64,000 nt of DNA from Tautonia rosea. Its GTDB lineage: Bacteria > Planctomycetota > Planctomycetia > Isosphaerales > Isosphaeraceae. Below are positions 43,222 through 52,093 of the stretch, piece after piece. How positions within the stretch are numbered: the first letter of the stretch is position 1; each line of letters begins with the position of its first letter. The notes beneath the pieces were generated by a model, which was not told where the DNA came from, did not search any database, and worked only from the letters and a program-made list of their open reading frames with translations. The DNA lies in NCBI RefSeq assembly GCF_012958305.1, contig NZ_JABBYO010000015.1, positions 62,001-126,000 of the forward strand, read 5' to 3'. Both the position numbers and the translations under genes were made by a program.

Positions 43222-44889
43222 ATGTCTCATCCGACATCGTCTCCTCCTTCAGCCTTTACGAAATCGGTTGGTCCGACCTCTTCCGAGGTTGGAACTCTGA
43301 CTCGTCTCGATCGGCTCCAGGACGAGCCTTGCCGGCTCGACCTGTGGGCTGATTGGTGTGTCCGTCGCGTCTTGCCGTCAGGAACGGGGCTCCTCTGCCT
43401 CGCAATGTTTGCGAGCTGGGTGCCCCACTACCTGACCTGGCCCTGGTGGCCTGACCTCGATACCAACGCCGCCATGGCCCTGGCATGGTCCCAGGGGGTT
43501 CTGCCCTACCGCGACGTCGCCGCCTTCGCATTCCCTGGGCAAATTCTCCTGTTCCGCGGGCTGATCGCGGTCTTCGGCCCAGGAAAATCCTGGCCCATCT
43601 ATGCTCTGGATGCTGCCATGGTTTGCGGACTGGGGCTTGTCCTGGTCCTCTGGTCCCGACGGCACTTTCACCGGAGCTGGCCGGGGCTCGTCAGTTTTAC
43701 GGCATTGCTTGGATATCTCGCAAACCTGAACTTCTCCCTGGTCGCTCAGCGAGACTGGCAGGCAATGTGGTTCATTGCACTGGCTCTGCTCTCACCGACG
43801 ACTTGGCCAGGACGATGGGGGCGAACGGCTTCAGCGTTTGCCACTGCGGCTGCCTTCGCGTTTCGGCCTCATGTCATCGTCTTTGTTCCTGCACTGCTCT
43901 GGGCTGTTGCGGAGTCGAGTCGAGGGGAAAGACTCTCCTCGGCGGTTCGATGGGTGCTGCTTGTGGGTTGCGGAGTGGTTCTGGCGTTTTTACCGCTCAT
44001 CATTCAAGGAAACTTTGATGATTTTTTGCGAGGGATTCGGCTTGCCTCCTATGGGAGCCGCTACAATCGAGCGACGCCGACGGGGATGATTGGAGGAGTG
44101 ATCCGACAGGTCACTGAGCTACGATGGCTCGCTGTTCCTCTGGTTGTTGGCTTACTGTCAAGGTCGAGCAGCCCCACGATCCAACGCGAGTCGCGAATCT
44201 GGCTGCTGGCCGCGATCGGAGTGCTGGCGTACAAGCCGCTGCATCCCTTTCCGCATGATTATCTTGACCACCCTCGATGGGTTGTCTGGTCGGTCATGCT
44301 TGGACTGCTCGCGGCGAATGTCCTGTGCCAGAGGCGGTTGTCCGGACAACTCCGACTGGCTCTCAGCGTGATTGTGGTTGCGGCCGCCGTACCTGCGAAG
44401 CCAGCGTTTTGTGACCCGCGAGCTGCCCTGGCGGCGATCGTCGATCGCGAGGACGATCAGGTCTCAGCTCCTCCTGGGTATGTTCACCACATGACTGCGT
44501 ACCAGGAGAAGCTTTACCCCTGGGTCGATTACCGAAATGCGATCGACCATCTCCGGAACGAGTTTGGAGCCTCGACCAAAGTTGCGAACCTGCTGAGCTA
44601 TCAGCTTTCGGCCGTAGGGGTTGCCGGGCGTTTGCCAGTGTTTCGGAATGAATCGGGACTGCTCTGGAAAAGTCAGGTTGGCTGGGATGATTGCGTGTTT
44701 CTCGATCAGCTTGAAACTACCGTTGATTCGGTCGTGATCTGGTCGCCGAACGTGGAAGGACCTGAGCCGGACCTGATCTCACCGGCAATGATCGAGGCGG
44801 TCCACAGGTGGTATGAGCCGGATCGGAGCTTTGGAAAGATCGAGGTTTGGAAACGAAAAGGAGATATCGGGACGAATCGGAGTAAGTGA
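43222..44889 (+). CDS. Multi-pass membrane protein, GT-C glycosyltransferase-like
   Basis: The 555-aa protein starts 7 bases after GGAGG. It has a polar N-terminus, then about 8-10 membrane segments up to residue about 390, and a soluble C-terminal domain of about 150 residues. The first periplasmic loop after helix 1 reads WWPDLDTNAAMALAWSQGVL followed by PYRD, which resembles the acidic loop of GT-C enzymes that use polyprenyl-phosphate sugars. The specific activity is unknown. Base composition here and in the next gene looks less GC-rich than the surroundings. It converges on gdpD with three bases between the stops. Confidence 0.65.
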   Translation: MSHPTSSPPSAFTKSVGPTSSEVGTLTRLDRLQDEPCRLDLWADWCVRRVLPSGTGLLCLAMFASWVPHYLTWPWWPDLDTNAAMALAWSQGVLPYRDVAAFAFPGQILLFRGLIAVFGPGKSWPIYALDAAMVCGLGLVLVLWSRRHFHRSWPGLVSFTALLGYLANLNFSLVAQRDWQAMWFIALALLSPTTWPGRWGRTASAFATAAAFAFRPHVIVFVPALLWAVAESSRGERLSSAVRWVLLVGCGVVLAFLPLIIQGNFDDFLRGIRLASYGSRYNRATPTGMIGGVIRQVTELRWLAVPLVVGLLSRSSSPTIQRESRIWLLAAIGVLAYKPLHPFPHDYLDHPRWVVWSVMLGLLAANVLCQRRLSGQLRLALSVIVVAAAVPAKPAFCDPRAALAAIVDREDDQVSAPPGYVHHMTAYQEKLYPWVDYRNAIDHLRNEFGASTKVANLLSYQLSAVGVAGRLPVFRNESGLLWKSQVGWDDCVFLDQLETTVDSVVIWSPNVEGPEPDLISPAMIEAVHRWYEPDRSFGKIEVWKRKGDIGTNRSK

Positions 44890-44892
44890 GTC

Positions 44893-46761
44893 TTATCGGT
44901 CACTCAAGAATCGTTGATACCAGAGGAGAAGGCGTTCCAGGTCGTTTAGCTCCTCAAGTTCGGATCTTCGATCCACCATCAGAGCTGGCTTTGATGTAAT
45001 AATGTCTTCAACCCCTCGATTGACGAAGGTCACAAATTGGTTCGGATCGCTGACCGACCAAACATGGACTGTTCGGTTGCGTCGCCGGGCTCGGGCGATG
45101 AAATCGTCTGTCGCGAGGACATCACGAACACTGAGAAAATCGAGATCGAGGCGGGTGGGATCGCCGACGGCTTCGAACACGATGAAGCCGACACGCATAT
45201 CAGGATTCTGGCGACGAACCTCGACGAGCGCCGGGTAGGAAAGGGTCGAGATGTAACAACGCTGCTGCGCTTGCTTCACATTGATCGTGTCGAGGACGGC
45301 TCGGACCAAGGGTTCGGGATCTGATTGGGTCCGTGTCAGCTTGAGCTCAATATTGAGTTTGAGGCGGTTGCCCGCTTCATCAATGACTTCGTCGAGGGTC
45401 GGAATGCGTTCTCCTTGGAACTCAGGACCGAACCAGGACCCAACGTCGAAGGTGCGTGCCTCGTCGAAGGTCAAATCAGAAAGTCGCCTCGGATCGCCGG
45501 CCAAACGCATGAGATCTTCATCATGAAAAACTACGACTTTTCCGTCCGCGGTCAGTTGCACGTCGATTTCGGCCGCATCAGCGCCAGAGGCGATGGCCGA
45601 TCGGATCGCGGCCAGCGTATTTTCTGGAGCGTCATGTGCTCCTCCCCGGTGTGCAGTGATTGTCACGGTCGGGGTTACGCCAACGGTTGCGAGCAATCCC
45701 AATGATGCCAGGGCGGAAATCACGGCAAGGAGTAGGACGCCCAACAGGATCTTTCGAACGAGTTGTCGACGCTTCGAAGGTTTCAGAAGTGTTTTGTCAT
45801 CCGAAATCCCAGGCGGCCCTCGATATGGCTGGACGAGACCAGATTCGTGGGCAATCCGAAAGATCACGAGGCCCACCAGGATCGACCCGGTAATTTCAAC
45901 CGCCTCGAACAAGAGGAAATGGGTGCCCAGTAACCCGGCCAAGGCAGGGATTGTGAAATCCAGGCGTCCTGGAACAAGGTTTAATACACGAGAACTAATC
46001 CCTTCGAATAGGGCGGCGACGACGACACCGAGAAGAGCAATCGCAAGCGTCGAGACGATCAAGAGGTTTAAGTTTCGGACCATTTGTCCAGAGGTTTGTT
46101 GCTTGCTTGTTCGTAACGCATCTTCAGCTGAGCGACCTTCTACGAGGACGAGGGGTAGGGAAACCAGCCACTGAAGGATCATTCGCACGATGATGACCGA
46201 TCCCACGGCGATCGTGAGGCCTGCCACGATGACGCCTAACCAGAACTGGGGAGGACGAACCTGGGTCAAGAAATAGAGGTCAGCACCTGACCAGAGGAAC
46301 CAGTAAGCCAATCCGACAACCAGAAGGATCGGAAGCACCACTGTTGCATATCGGATGATCTGCAACACGCCAAGATGAAGCATTCGGGGGAAATTCAGGA
46401 TTACCCGCATGAAGGTGCCGAATGGCGAGAGATGTCGCCCTCTGAGTTTGGCATCAGCGATCAGGATTACCCCGGCATGCTGAAAAAACAGGTTAAAGAC
46501 CGTGAGAATGCCGACAGTAAGAACGAACGCAAGCCCCACTGGCGAGAAGGCAAAGGCGATCAGTTCAACATTTCCGACGGCGTAGCGCCCGGTCATTCCA
46601 ATGAGGGAACGCAAGAGCCAGGCACTTGCGGGAGCAATCAGTACAAAGGCCGCGAGCCGGTAAAGAATCTCGTAGCCAACAAGCGGAGCGAACGAGCGAC
46701 CAAAGTCTCCCAGAACCTGGTAGAGAAGTTTTCGTGAGGAGATCTTTGGTGTCATTCGCAT
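44893..46761 (-). CDS. Glycerophosphodiester phosphodiesterase with N-terminal membrane domain
   Basis: The 622-aa protein has about 330 residues of membrane domain (GPDPase_memb-type, around eight helices). A further helix (ILLGVLLLAVISALASLGLL) is followed by a GDPD TIM-barrel domain from about 370. Catalytic landmarks are ITAHRGGAHDAPENT (active-site His, Glu) and AEIDVQLTADGKVVVFHDED (Glu, Asp, His). It cleaves glycerophosphodiesters to glycerol-3-phosphate and an alcohol, probably outside the cytoplasmic membrane, for lipid turnover. The gene reads visibly less GC-rich than its neighbours. Confidence 0.88.
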   Translation of the reverse strand: MRMTPKISSRKLLYQVLGDFGRSFAPLVGYEILYRLAAFVLIAPASAWLLRSLIGMTGRYAVGNVELIAFAFSPVGLAFVLTVGILTVFNLFFQHAGVILIADAKLRGRHLSPFGTFMRVILNFPRMLHLGVLQIIRYATVVLPILLVVGLAYWFLWSGADLYFLTQVRPPQFWLGVIVAGLTIAVGSVIIVRMILQWLVSLPLVLVEGRSAEDALRTSKQQTSGQMVRNLNLLIVSTLAIALLGVVVAALFEGISSRVLNLVPGRLDFTIPALAGLLGTHFLLFEAVEITGSILVGLVIFRIAHESGLVQPYRGPPGISDDKTLLKPSKRRQLVRKILLGVLLLAVISALASLGLLATVGVTPTVTITAHRGGAHDAPENTLAAIRSAIASGADAAEIDVQLTADGKVVVFHDEDLMRLAGDPRRLSDLTFDEARTFDVGSWFGPEFQGERIPTLDEVIDEAGNRLKLNIELKLTRTQSDPEPLVRAVLDTINVKQAQQRCYISTLSYPALVEVRRQNPDMRVGFIVFEAVGDPTRLDLDFLSVRDVLATDDFIARARRRNRTVHVWSVSDPNQFVTFVNRGVEDIITSKPALMVDRRSELEELNDLERLLLWYQRFLSDR

Positions 46762-46869
46762 TTCCCACGATCCTACACAGATTGATGATCGAGGAGCGGG
46801 AGTTCTTGGTTGTGAGCAAACTGATCAAGCTGAAAATCGTGACTGATCAAAGAGATACCTGAGCAACGA

Positions 46870-47961
46870 TCACGAGCCGATAAGGTTTCGGATCGCTTCT
46901 CGGGTGATCGGTCGAATGACTCCTCGTTCCGTGATGAAGGCGGTGATCAGTGCAGCCGGAGTGACGTCGAATGCCGGGTTGTAAACCTGGATTCCTTCGG
47001 GAGCGGTGGCGTGACCAAATCCATGAGTGATCTCACGCGGGTCGCGTTGTTCGATCGGGATGGAGGAACCATCGGACAAGGTGAGGTCGAAAGTACTCGA
47101 CGGCGCCGCAACGTAGAACGGGATATCGTGGGCACGAGCGGCCAGAGCGACCGAGTACGTGCCGATTTTGTTCGCGGTATCGCCGTTCGCGGCGATGCGG
47201 TCGGCACCGACGACGACGGCTTGAACACGACCTTCCTTCATGACCTGAGCGGCCATGTTATCGCAGATCAAGGTGACGGGAATACCGCGCCGCTGCAGCT
47301 CCCAGGCGGTCAGGCGAGCGCCCTGAAGCAGAGGTCGAGTTTCGTCTGCGAAGACATGAACAGACTTGCCTTGTTCGACTGCGGAAAAGATGACGGCCAG
47401 TGCAGTCCCATAATCGGACGTGGCGAGGCCACCGGCGTTGCAGTGGGTGAGTACACCCTGGCCCGGACTGAGGAGCTCGGCCCCGAAGCGGCCAATGGAT
47501 CGGCACATCGCTCGATCCTCATCCTGAATCGCTCGGGCTTCGGTGAGTATCCGTTCCAGTAGAGTATTGGGATCGGACGTGCGCGATGCCTCGGTCTCTG
47601 CGATACGGTCCATGCGGTCGAGCGCCCAGAAGAGATTGACCGCAGTAGGGCGACTGGTGCGCAAGGAAGTGGTGGCCTGCTTCAACGCTGATCGGATCGA
47701 GTCCACCGAGTCGATCCCCTGACTTCGAGCGCCCAACAAGGCACCGAAGGCCGCGGCAATACCGATGGCCGGAGCGCCGCGAACCCGAAGCATTTTAATC
47801 GCTTCCCAGACCTGGTCGACGTTCTTGCAATCAATGTGGACGAACGTTCCGGGCAGGAGGGTCTGGTCAATGAGACGGACAAAGCCGTCGTGGGCCGAAC
47901 CGACCCAGCCAACGGTTTCGACCGTTGGTCTGAGATCGGCTTCGGTGGAATCGACGCTCAT
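46870..47961 (-). CDS. mtnA: S-methyl-5-thioribose-1-phosphate isomerase
   Basis: The 363-aa enzyme converts methylthioribose-1-phosphate to methylthioribulose-1-phosphate in the methionine salvage pathway. Family landmarks are MLRVRGAPAIGIAAAFG, the catalytic Cys174 in LTHCNAGGLAT, and the catalytic Asp254 in VVVGADRIAANGDTANKIGT, then VAAPSSTFD. Related eIF2B-like proteins lack this Cys/Asp pair. Its start overlaps the stop of the 96-aa upstream gene by four bases. No other salvage gene is in the window. Confidence 0.94.
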   Translation of the reverse strand: MSVDSTEADLRPTVETVGWVGSAHDGFVRLIDQTLLPGTFVHIDCKNVDQVWEAIKMLRVRGAPAIGIAAAFGALLGARSQGIDSVDSIRSALKQATTSLRTSRPTAVNLFWALDRMDRIAETEASRTSDPNTLLERILTEARAIQDEDRAMCRSIGRFGAELLSPGQGVLTHCNAGGLATSDYGTALAVIFSAVEQGKSVHVFADETRPLLQGARLTAWELQRRGIPVTLICDNMAAQVMKEGRVQAVVVGADRIAANGDTANKIGTYSVALAARAHDIPFYVAAPSSTFDLTLSDGSSIPIEQRDPREITHGFGHATAPEGIQVYNPAFDVTPAALITAFITERGVIRPITREAIRNLIGS

Positions 47962-48248
47962 TCGTCGTCATCCTCGTCGTCTTCCTCGATCTCCTCGGGG
48001 TCGATCCAGGAGTAGAACTCGGAGTAGAGTTTCCAGATGGTTCGCATCGCCTTTTCGGACTCGTCACCCTTCAGTGGGCCGTGATCGCTACCATAGCCGG
48101 CGACCCGGGCCGCGATCTCAAGGAGTTCCAGGTTCTGCTGACGCATCGAGAGGAAGATCTGCGTTCGGGCATCGGCCCCGAGTTCTTGCAAGAGTTCGGT
48201 AGCGTCGATCTCTTCGTGTTCAGCGTCGTGTTCGTGGCCGTTGTCCAT
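47958..48248 (-). CDS. Small acidic protein translationally coupled to mtnA
   Basis: The 96-aa product has a His/Glu-rich N-terminus (NGHEHDAEHEEID) and a helical middle (TQIFLSMRQQNLELLEIAAR; KAMRTIWKLYSEFYSWIDPE). It ends in an Asp/Glu-only tail. It is soluble and has no recognised domain. The four-base overlap with mtnA and the 51-base gap after alanine dehydrogenase suggest one transcript. Function unknown. Confidence 0.65.
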   Translation of the reverse strand: MDNGHEHDAEHEEIDATELLQELGADARTQIFLSMRQQNLELLEIAARVAGYGSDHGPLKGDESEKAMRTIWKLYSEFYSWIDPEEIEEDDEDDDE

Positions 48249-48299
48249 GGTGGGGGCTCCGGAAGGAATGTCGGGGAGAGGAACGCGGATGGAATTGGG

Positions 48300-49412
48300 T
48301 CAGGCAGTGTTCGTCCAGGGAACGAACGGGAGATCGAACGTTTCCGCCACGGCTTGGTTGGTCACTTGGCCTGCGACAATGTTGATTCCCAGGGCGATTC
48401 CAGGGGACTGTTCCGCAACGGTTCGCCAGCCCTGGTTTGCGAGTTTCAAGGCATAAGGGAGTGTAACGTTGCAGAGGGCATACGTGCTTGTCCGGCCGAC
48501 GGCGCCGGGCATGTTGGTGACGCAATAATGGACTACGTCATCGACCACGTAGGTCGGGTGGCGGTGCGTGGTGGGTCGACTGGTTTCGAAACAGCCACCC
48601 TGATCGATTGCCACATCGACGACGACCGCGCCGGGTTTCATGCGACCGAGGTCGGCCCTTGTCACGAGTCGAGGGGCTCGGGCACCCGCTATGAGGATGG
48701 CACCGATCACCAGATCGGCCCGTTCAATGGATTCTCGGATGGTGTGGCGGTCGGAATAAAGGGTGGTGACGTTCGGGGGCATGATATCGTCGAGGTAGCG
48801 GAGCCGATCGAGGTTAATGTCGAGGATGCGGACATTGGCCCCGAGGCCGGCAGCGACCTTCGCGGCGTTTGAACCGACAATCCCCCCCCCGAGGACGGCG
48901 ACTTCCGCCGGAGCGACTCCGGGCACCCCGGCGAGGAGGATTCCCCGACCCTCCTGGGGGCGTTCGAGGAACTTGGCCCCTTGCTGAATGCTCATCCGGC
49001 CGGCGACCTCGCTCATTGGGGTGAGCAAGGGGAGATGCCCCCGGGCGTCGGCGATGGTTTCGTAAGCGATGGCTGTGATCTTGCTGTCGATCACGGCGCG
49101 GGTCAGGGCTTCGTCGGCGGCGAAGTGAAAGTAGGTGAAGACGACCTGGCCGGATCGCATTTTCGGCCATTCGGCGGGTTGCGGTTCCTTGACCTTCATC
49201 ACAAGGTCTGCTCGCGACCAAATCTCCGAAGCGTTCGGGACGATGGTCGCGCCGACGTCTTCGTAGGCGGCGTCGAGCAAGCCACTACCCAGACCCGCCC
49301 CGGACTCGATCAGGACCGAGTGACCGGCCGCAGTGAGTTCCTCTGCACCGACGGGAAGCAGGCCGACGCGGTATTCATCGTCCTTGATCTCTCGGGGCAC
49401 CCCGATGATCAT
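48300..49412 (-). CDS. ald: Alanine dehydrogenase
   Basis: The ATG at 49412 (MIIGVPREIKDDEYRVGLLP) gives 370 aa, the usual length; the reading from 49484 adds a non-conserved lead. The NAD enzyme interconverts alanine with pyruvate and ammonia. Landmarks are LVMKVKEPQPAEW (substrate lysine), FTYFHFAADEALTRAV (active-site His), the Rossmann loop VAVLGGGIVGSNAAKVAAGL and DVAIDQGGCFETSRPTTH. It heads the small acidic protein and mtnA on the minus strand. Confidence 0.95.
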   Translation of the reverse strand: MIIGVPREIKDDEYRVGLLPVGAEELTAAGHSVLIESGAGLGSGLLDAAYEDVGATIVPNASEIWSRADLVMKVKEPQPAEWPKMRSGQVVFTYFHFAADEALTRAVIDSKITAIAYETIADARGHLPLLTPMSEVAGRMSIQQGAKFLERPQEGRGILLAGVPGVAPAEVAVLGGGIVGSNAAKVAAGLGANVRILDINLDRLRYLDDIMPPNVTTLYSDRHTIRESIERADLVIGAILIAGARAPRLVTRADLGRMKPGAVVVDVAIDQGGCFETSRPTTHRHPTYVVDDVVHYCVTNMPGAVGRTSTYALCNVTLPYALKLANQGWRTVAEQSPGIALGINIVAGQVTNQAVAETFDLPFVPWTNTA

Positions 49413-49540
49413 GTTGCGGCTCCGATGGGGATGCGGGCGAAGCGTTGATCCCCTATTCGACCAGAGCGCAGGGGAGGATCGCAAGCCGGGCGATCAGGAT
49501 GTCGCCCGGCCGAATCATTCAAGGGAAACACGACGAATGC

Positions 49541-49786
49541 TCAGGCCTGGGCTTTGGCCGCCTTGGGATTGCGGCGGTGGGCCTGATCCGCCCGCCAGTC
49601 GTCGAGGAGGGACTTGAGTTCTTCGAAGGTGACTCCGCCGTGATCGTCACCGGACTCCCAGCGCTTCATGAGTTCGCGGTGCCGATCGCGCAGAGGGCCC
49701 CGGGGAAGGAACCGGCCCTTGAACTTCTTGAGGACCTTCAGGCGAGGATCGGGAGCAGGGCGGTCGTCGGTGTCTGGCGCGGCCAT
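49541..49786 (-). CDS. Small basic protein, unknown function (81 aa)
   Basis: The ATG at 49786 gives MAAPDTDDRPAPDPRLKVLK and an 81-aa protein. The longer reading from 50167 is poly-Pro and non-conserved. The rest (GRFLPRGPLRDRHRELMKRW; GGVTFEELKSLLDDWRADQA) is helical and charged, and ends in a basic tail. I do not recognise it. It lies between the oxidoreductase and ald genes on the same strand. Confidence 0.6.
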   Translation of the reverse strand: MAAPDTDDRPAPDPRLKVLKKFKGRFLPRGPLRDRHRELMKRWESGDDHGGVTFEELKSLLDDWRADQAHRRNPKAAKAQA

Positions 49787-49943
49787 GGGTCGAGTCCGTA
49801 TCGGAGGGAGAACGATCCCAGCCGCGCCGGAGCGCGGCCGTTGAAGACTTAAATCATACCGATGGACGATCGTCCGCTTCAAGGCGAAGCCTGAGCACGC
49901 GAGCGGAAGAATTGCCGCGTGATGGACGATCGGGGTGGTGGAA

Positions 49944-51092
49944 TCAAACCCTTGGGGATCGGGATGGGTTGCCGGGCCCTCTGAGTTTCCAGAGTTTTGG
50001 GCCAGAGAGTGCAGGGCGGGACTCGGCGGCGGCGGAGGAGGTACGAAGATGGGGAGCGCCCGGCACTTCGGTTCCCGCATCGAGCCGGTAGGATCGCAGG
50101 CCGTGAAGGACCTGTTCCGCGACGCGGAGAGCCTCGAGAGCTTCGGTTCCCGGAACTCGCGGAGCATGTCCGAATCGGACGGCGTGAACGAAGTCGGTCA
50201 GCTCCGCCGTAAGTTGATCGACGGGCGCAGGCGGGGCAATCTGCTCGACCTGCAGAACGTTACCGAACAGGTGGTCGCGGATGGCGTCGGGACGGGAGAG
50301 ATCGACGCCGTCGAGGTTCATCTCACCGCGGCGGAGGGATTCGGACGGTCGGACGAGGGTTGCCTGTCGTGAGGCAAAATCGATCGATGCGTAGCCTTCC
50401 GCACCCCAGAGCCGCATCCGACGGGAAGCCTGGAAGCTGGCTCGGCTGGCAGCGATGTCGGCGATGCAGCCGTCTTCGAATTCAAGGCGGGCCTGGGCCA
50501 GGTCTTCATGTCCACCGAACACGGGAGTCCCCAGAGCCGAGACTGCCAAAACCGGAGATTTAACGAGTGAGAGAATGAGGTCGATGTCATGGATCATCAG
50601 GTCGAGCACAGCGCCGACGTCGGTGGATCGAAAGGTATAAATTCCCAGGCGCTCTGCGTCGAGGTATCGAGGCCGAGGGCAGCGGTCGACCGCGGATTCC
50701 CAGATGGGGTTGAAGCGTTCAATGTGGCCGACGGCCAGGACCGCGCCAGATTTCCTGGCCAGTTCCACCAGATCGCGGCCTTCGGCGGCGCTTGATGCCA
50801 GCGGTTTCTCGACCAGGGCATGGATGCCTCGGGAGAGGAACGCGCCGGCGACCTCATGGTGTAGGCTCGTCGGCACGGCGACTGAGATGGCGTCGACCCG
50901 GTCGAGAAGTTCTCGATAGTCGTCGAAGGCCGAGGCACCGAGCGGCCCAGCGACTGCGAGGGCCTGCTCGGTCCGCACATCGGCCACACCGACGAGATGG
51001 ACCCCGTCAATTCCGGAGAGGATTCGGGCATGATGTCTGCCGAGATGCCCCACTCCCACGACTCCGACCCGCAACCGATCCTTGGTCGTCAC
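49944..51092 (-). CDS. Gfo/Idh/MocA-family oxidoreductase in lipid A operon
   Basis: The GTG at 51092 has AAGGAG six bases upstream and gives 382 aa; a TTG at 51110 is also open. Residues 5-35 are an NAD(P) Rossmann fold (RVGVVGVGHLGRHHARILSG). The conserved EKP motif (ALVEKPLASS) and the catalytic segment MIHDIDLILSL with His/Asp follow. Members in lpx gene clusters, such as GnnA, oxidise the 3-hydroxyl of UDP-GlcNAc to permit amide-linked lipid A. The position after lpxC-fabZ and lpxA-like genes suggests a similar sugar-nucleotide role, but no GnnB aminotransferase is nearby. Confidence 0.8.
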   Translation of the reverse strand: MTTKDRLRVGVVGVGHLGRHHARILSGIDGVHLVGVADVRTEQALAVAGPLGASAFDDYRELLDRVDAISVAVPTSLHHEVAGAFLSRGIHALVEKPLASSAAEGRDLVELARKSGAVLAVGHIERFNPIWESAVDRCPRPRYLDAERLGIYTFRSTDVGAVLDLMIHDIDLILSLVKSPVLAVSALGTPVFGGHEDLAQARLEFEDGCIADIAASRASFQASRRMRLWGAEGYASIDFASRQATLVRPSESLRRGEMNLDGVDLSRPDAIRDHLFGNVLQVEQIAPPAPVDQLTAELTDFVHAVRFGHAPRVPGTEALEALRVAEQVLHGLRSYRLDAGTEVPGAPHLRTSSAAAESRPALSGPKLWKLRGPGNPSRSPRV

Positions 51093-51147
51093 CTTCCGCT
51101 CCTTCTTCAAGCCATCCGGGCGGTTCGCCGTGTGGCGTTGCGATCAA

Positions 51148-51990
51148 TCAACCTGTGGAATGTTCACTGCGGCTGAGTGCCGCTCCTGCGGTGTCCGGGA
51201 GTCGTCGGAGCGCCTCTCGGGCCCGGCCGTGGCGTCCGGAACGTTGGGCGTGGAGTGATTCCAGAAGGCGGATCACCTGGGGAGTCATCTGGCCGAGATC
51301 GACCAAACGGTTGGCCGCGGCGTTCAGATCGAGCCCGGCTCGATAGATCAGGCGGTGCGCTTCGCGAAGCGATCGGATCGCAGGTCGGGAAAACCCCTGA
51401 CGTTTCAGGCCGATGAGGTTGATGGATCGGACCTTCGAGGGCGCTCCATCGACGAGCAAATAGCGGGGTACGTCGCGGAAAATCCGAGCTGGCCCCCCTG
51501 CAAAGGCGTGTTCGCCGACGGTCGCGGCTGGATGAACATCGACACCAGCGGTGAGCTGAGCAAAGGATTCGATTCCAGCCCTGAGGCCTACTCGGACTCC
51601 GGCCCCGAGCACGACATCGTTTTCGATCCAAGCGTCGCCAGCGATGGCCACGTGAGGGCCGAGGAGATTTCGAGAGCCGATTCGGGTGCCAGCCTCGATC
51701 CCTGATCCGCCCTCGATCGAAGCCCCTTCGCGAATCGTGTTCTCACTACCGATCTCGACCCGACTGATCGATCCGGCCGCGAAGGGATCAGTTCCGATCA
51801 CCGTGAAGGGGCCGATCCGATTGTGTTCACCCATGCGAACGATGCCGAGCAGGCAAACGTGGGAAATCAGCCGGGTTCCCGAGCCGAGTCTGACATCGGG
51901 ACCGACCACGCAGTAGGGACCGATCTCGACGTCGTCGGCCAGTTCGGCACCTGGGTCGACCGTTGCGGTGTCGGCGATTCGAATCGCCAT
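51148..51990 (-). CDS. LpxA-like UDP-GlcNAc acyltransferase homologue lacking catalytic histidine
   Basis: The ATG at 51990 has GGAGG eight bases upstream and gives 280 aa. It is a left-handed beta-helix hexapeptide protein whose C-terminal half (INLIGLKRQGFSRPAIRSLR followed by EAHRLIYR) is clearly LpxA. LpxA puts a hydroxyacyl chain on UDP-GlcNAc, the first lipid A step. Aligned to E. coli LpxA through DNLL/RNLL and GLKRxGFS, His122 becomes Ala115, the catalytic base His125 becomes Gly118, and His144 becomes Arg137; only His160 (His153 here) is kept. It may be inactive, use another base, or act on another substrate. It lies in the expected operon position. Confidence 0.8.
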   Translation of the reverse strand: MAIRIADTATVDPGAELADDVEIGPYCVVGPDVRLGSGTRLISHVCLLGIVRMGEHNRIGPFTVIGTDPFAAGSISRVEIGSENTIREGASIEGGSGIEAGTRIGSRNLLGPHVAIAGDAWIENDVVLGAGVRVGLRAGIESFAQLTAGVDVHPAATVGEHAFAGGPARIFRDVPRYLLVDGAPSKVRSINLIGLKRQGFSRPAIRSLREAHRLIYRAGLDLNAAANRLVDLGQMTPQVIRLLESLHAQRSGRHGRAREALRRLPDTAGAALSRSEHSTG

Positions 51991-52093
51991 GAGCATTCCC
52001 TCCCTGGAACGCATTCTCGGTCGAGGAGCGAGAGCCGGATCGAGCATGTGATCCTTGCCCGCCGACCACCCCGCTCAGTTTGCTCCTCAAGGA

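Noticed and set aside
41613-43223. A 536-aa minus-strand frame
   Set aside because: Antisense shadow of sat-cysC; no recognisable motif.
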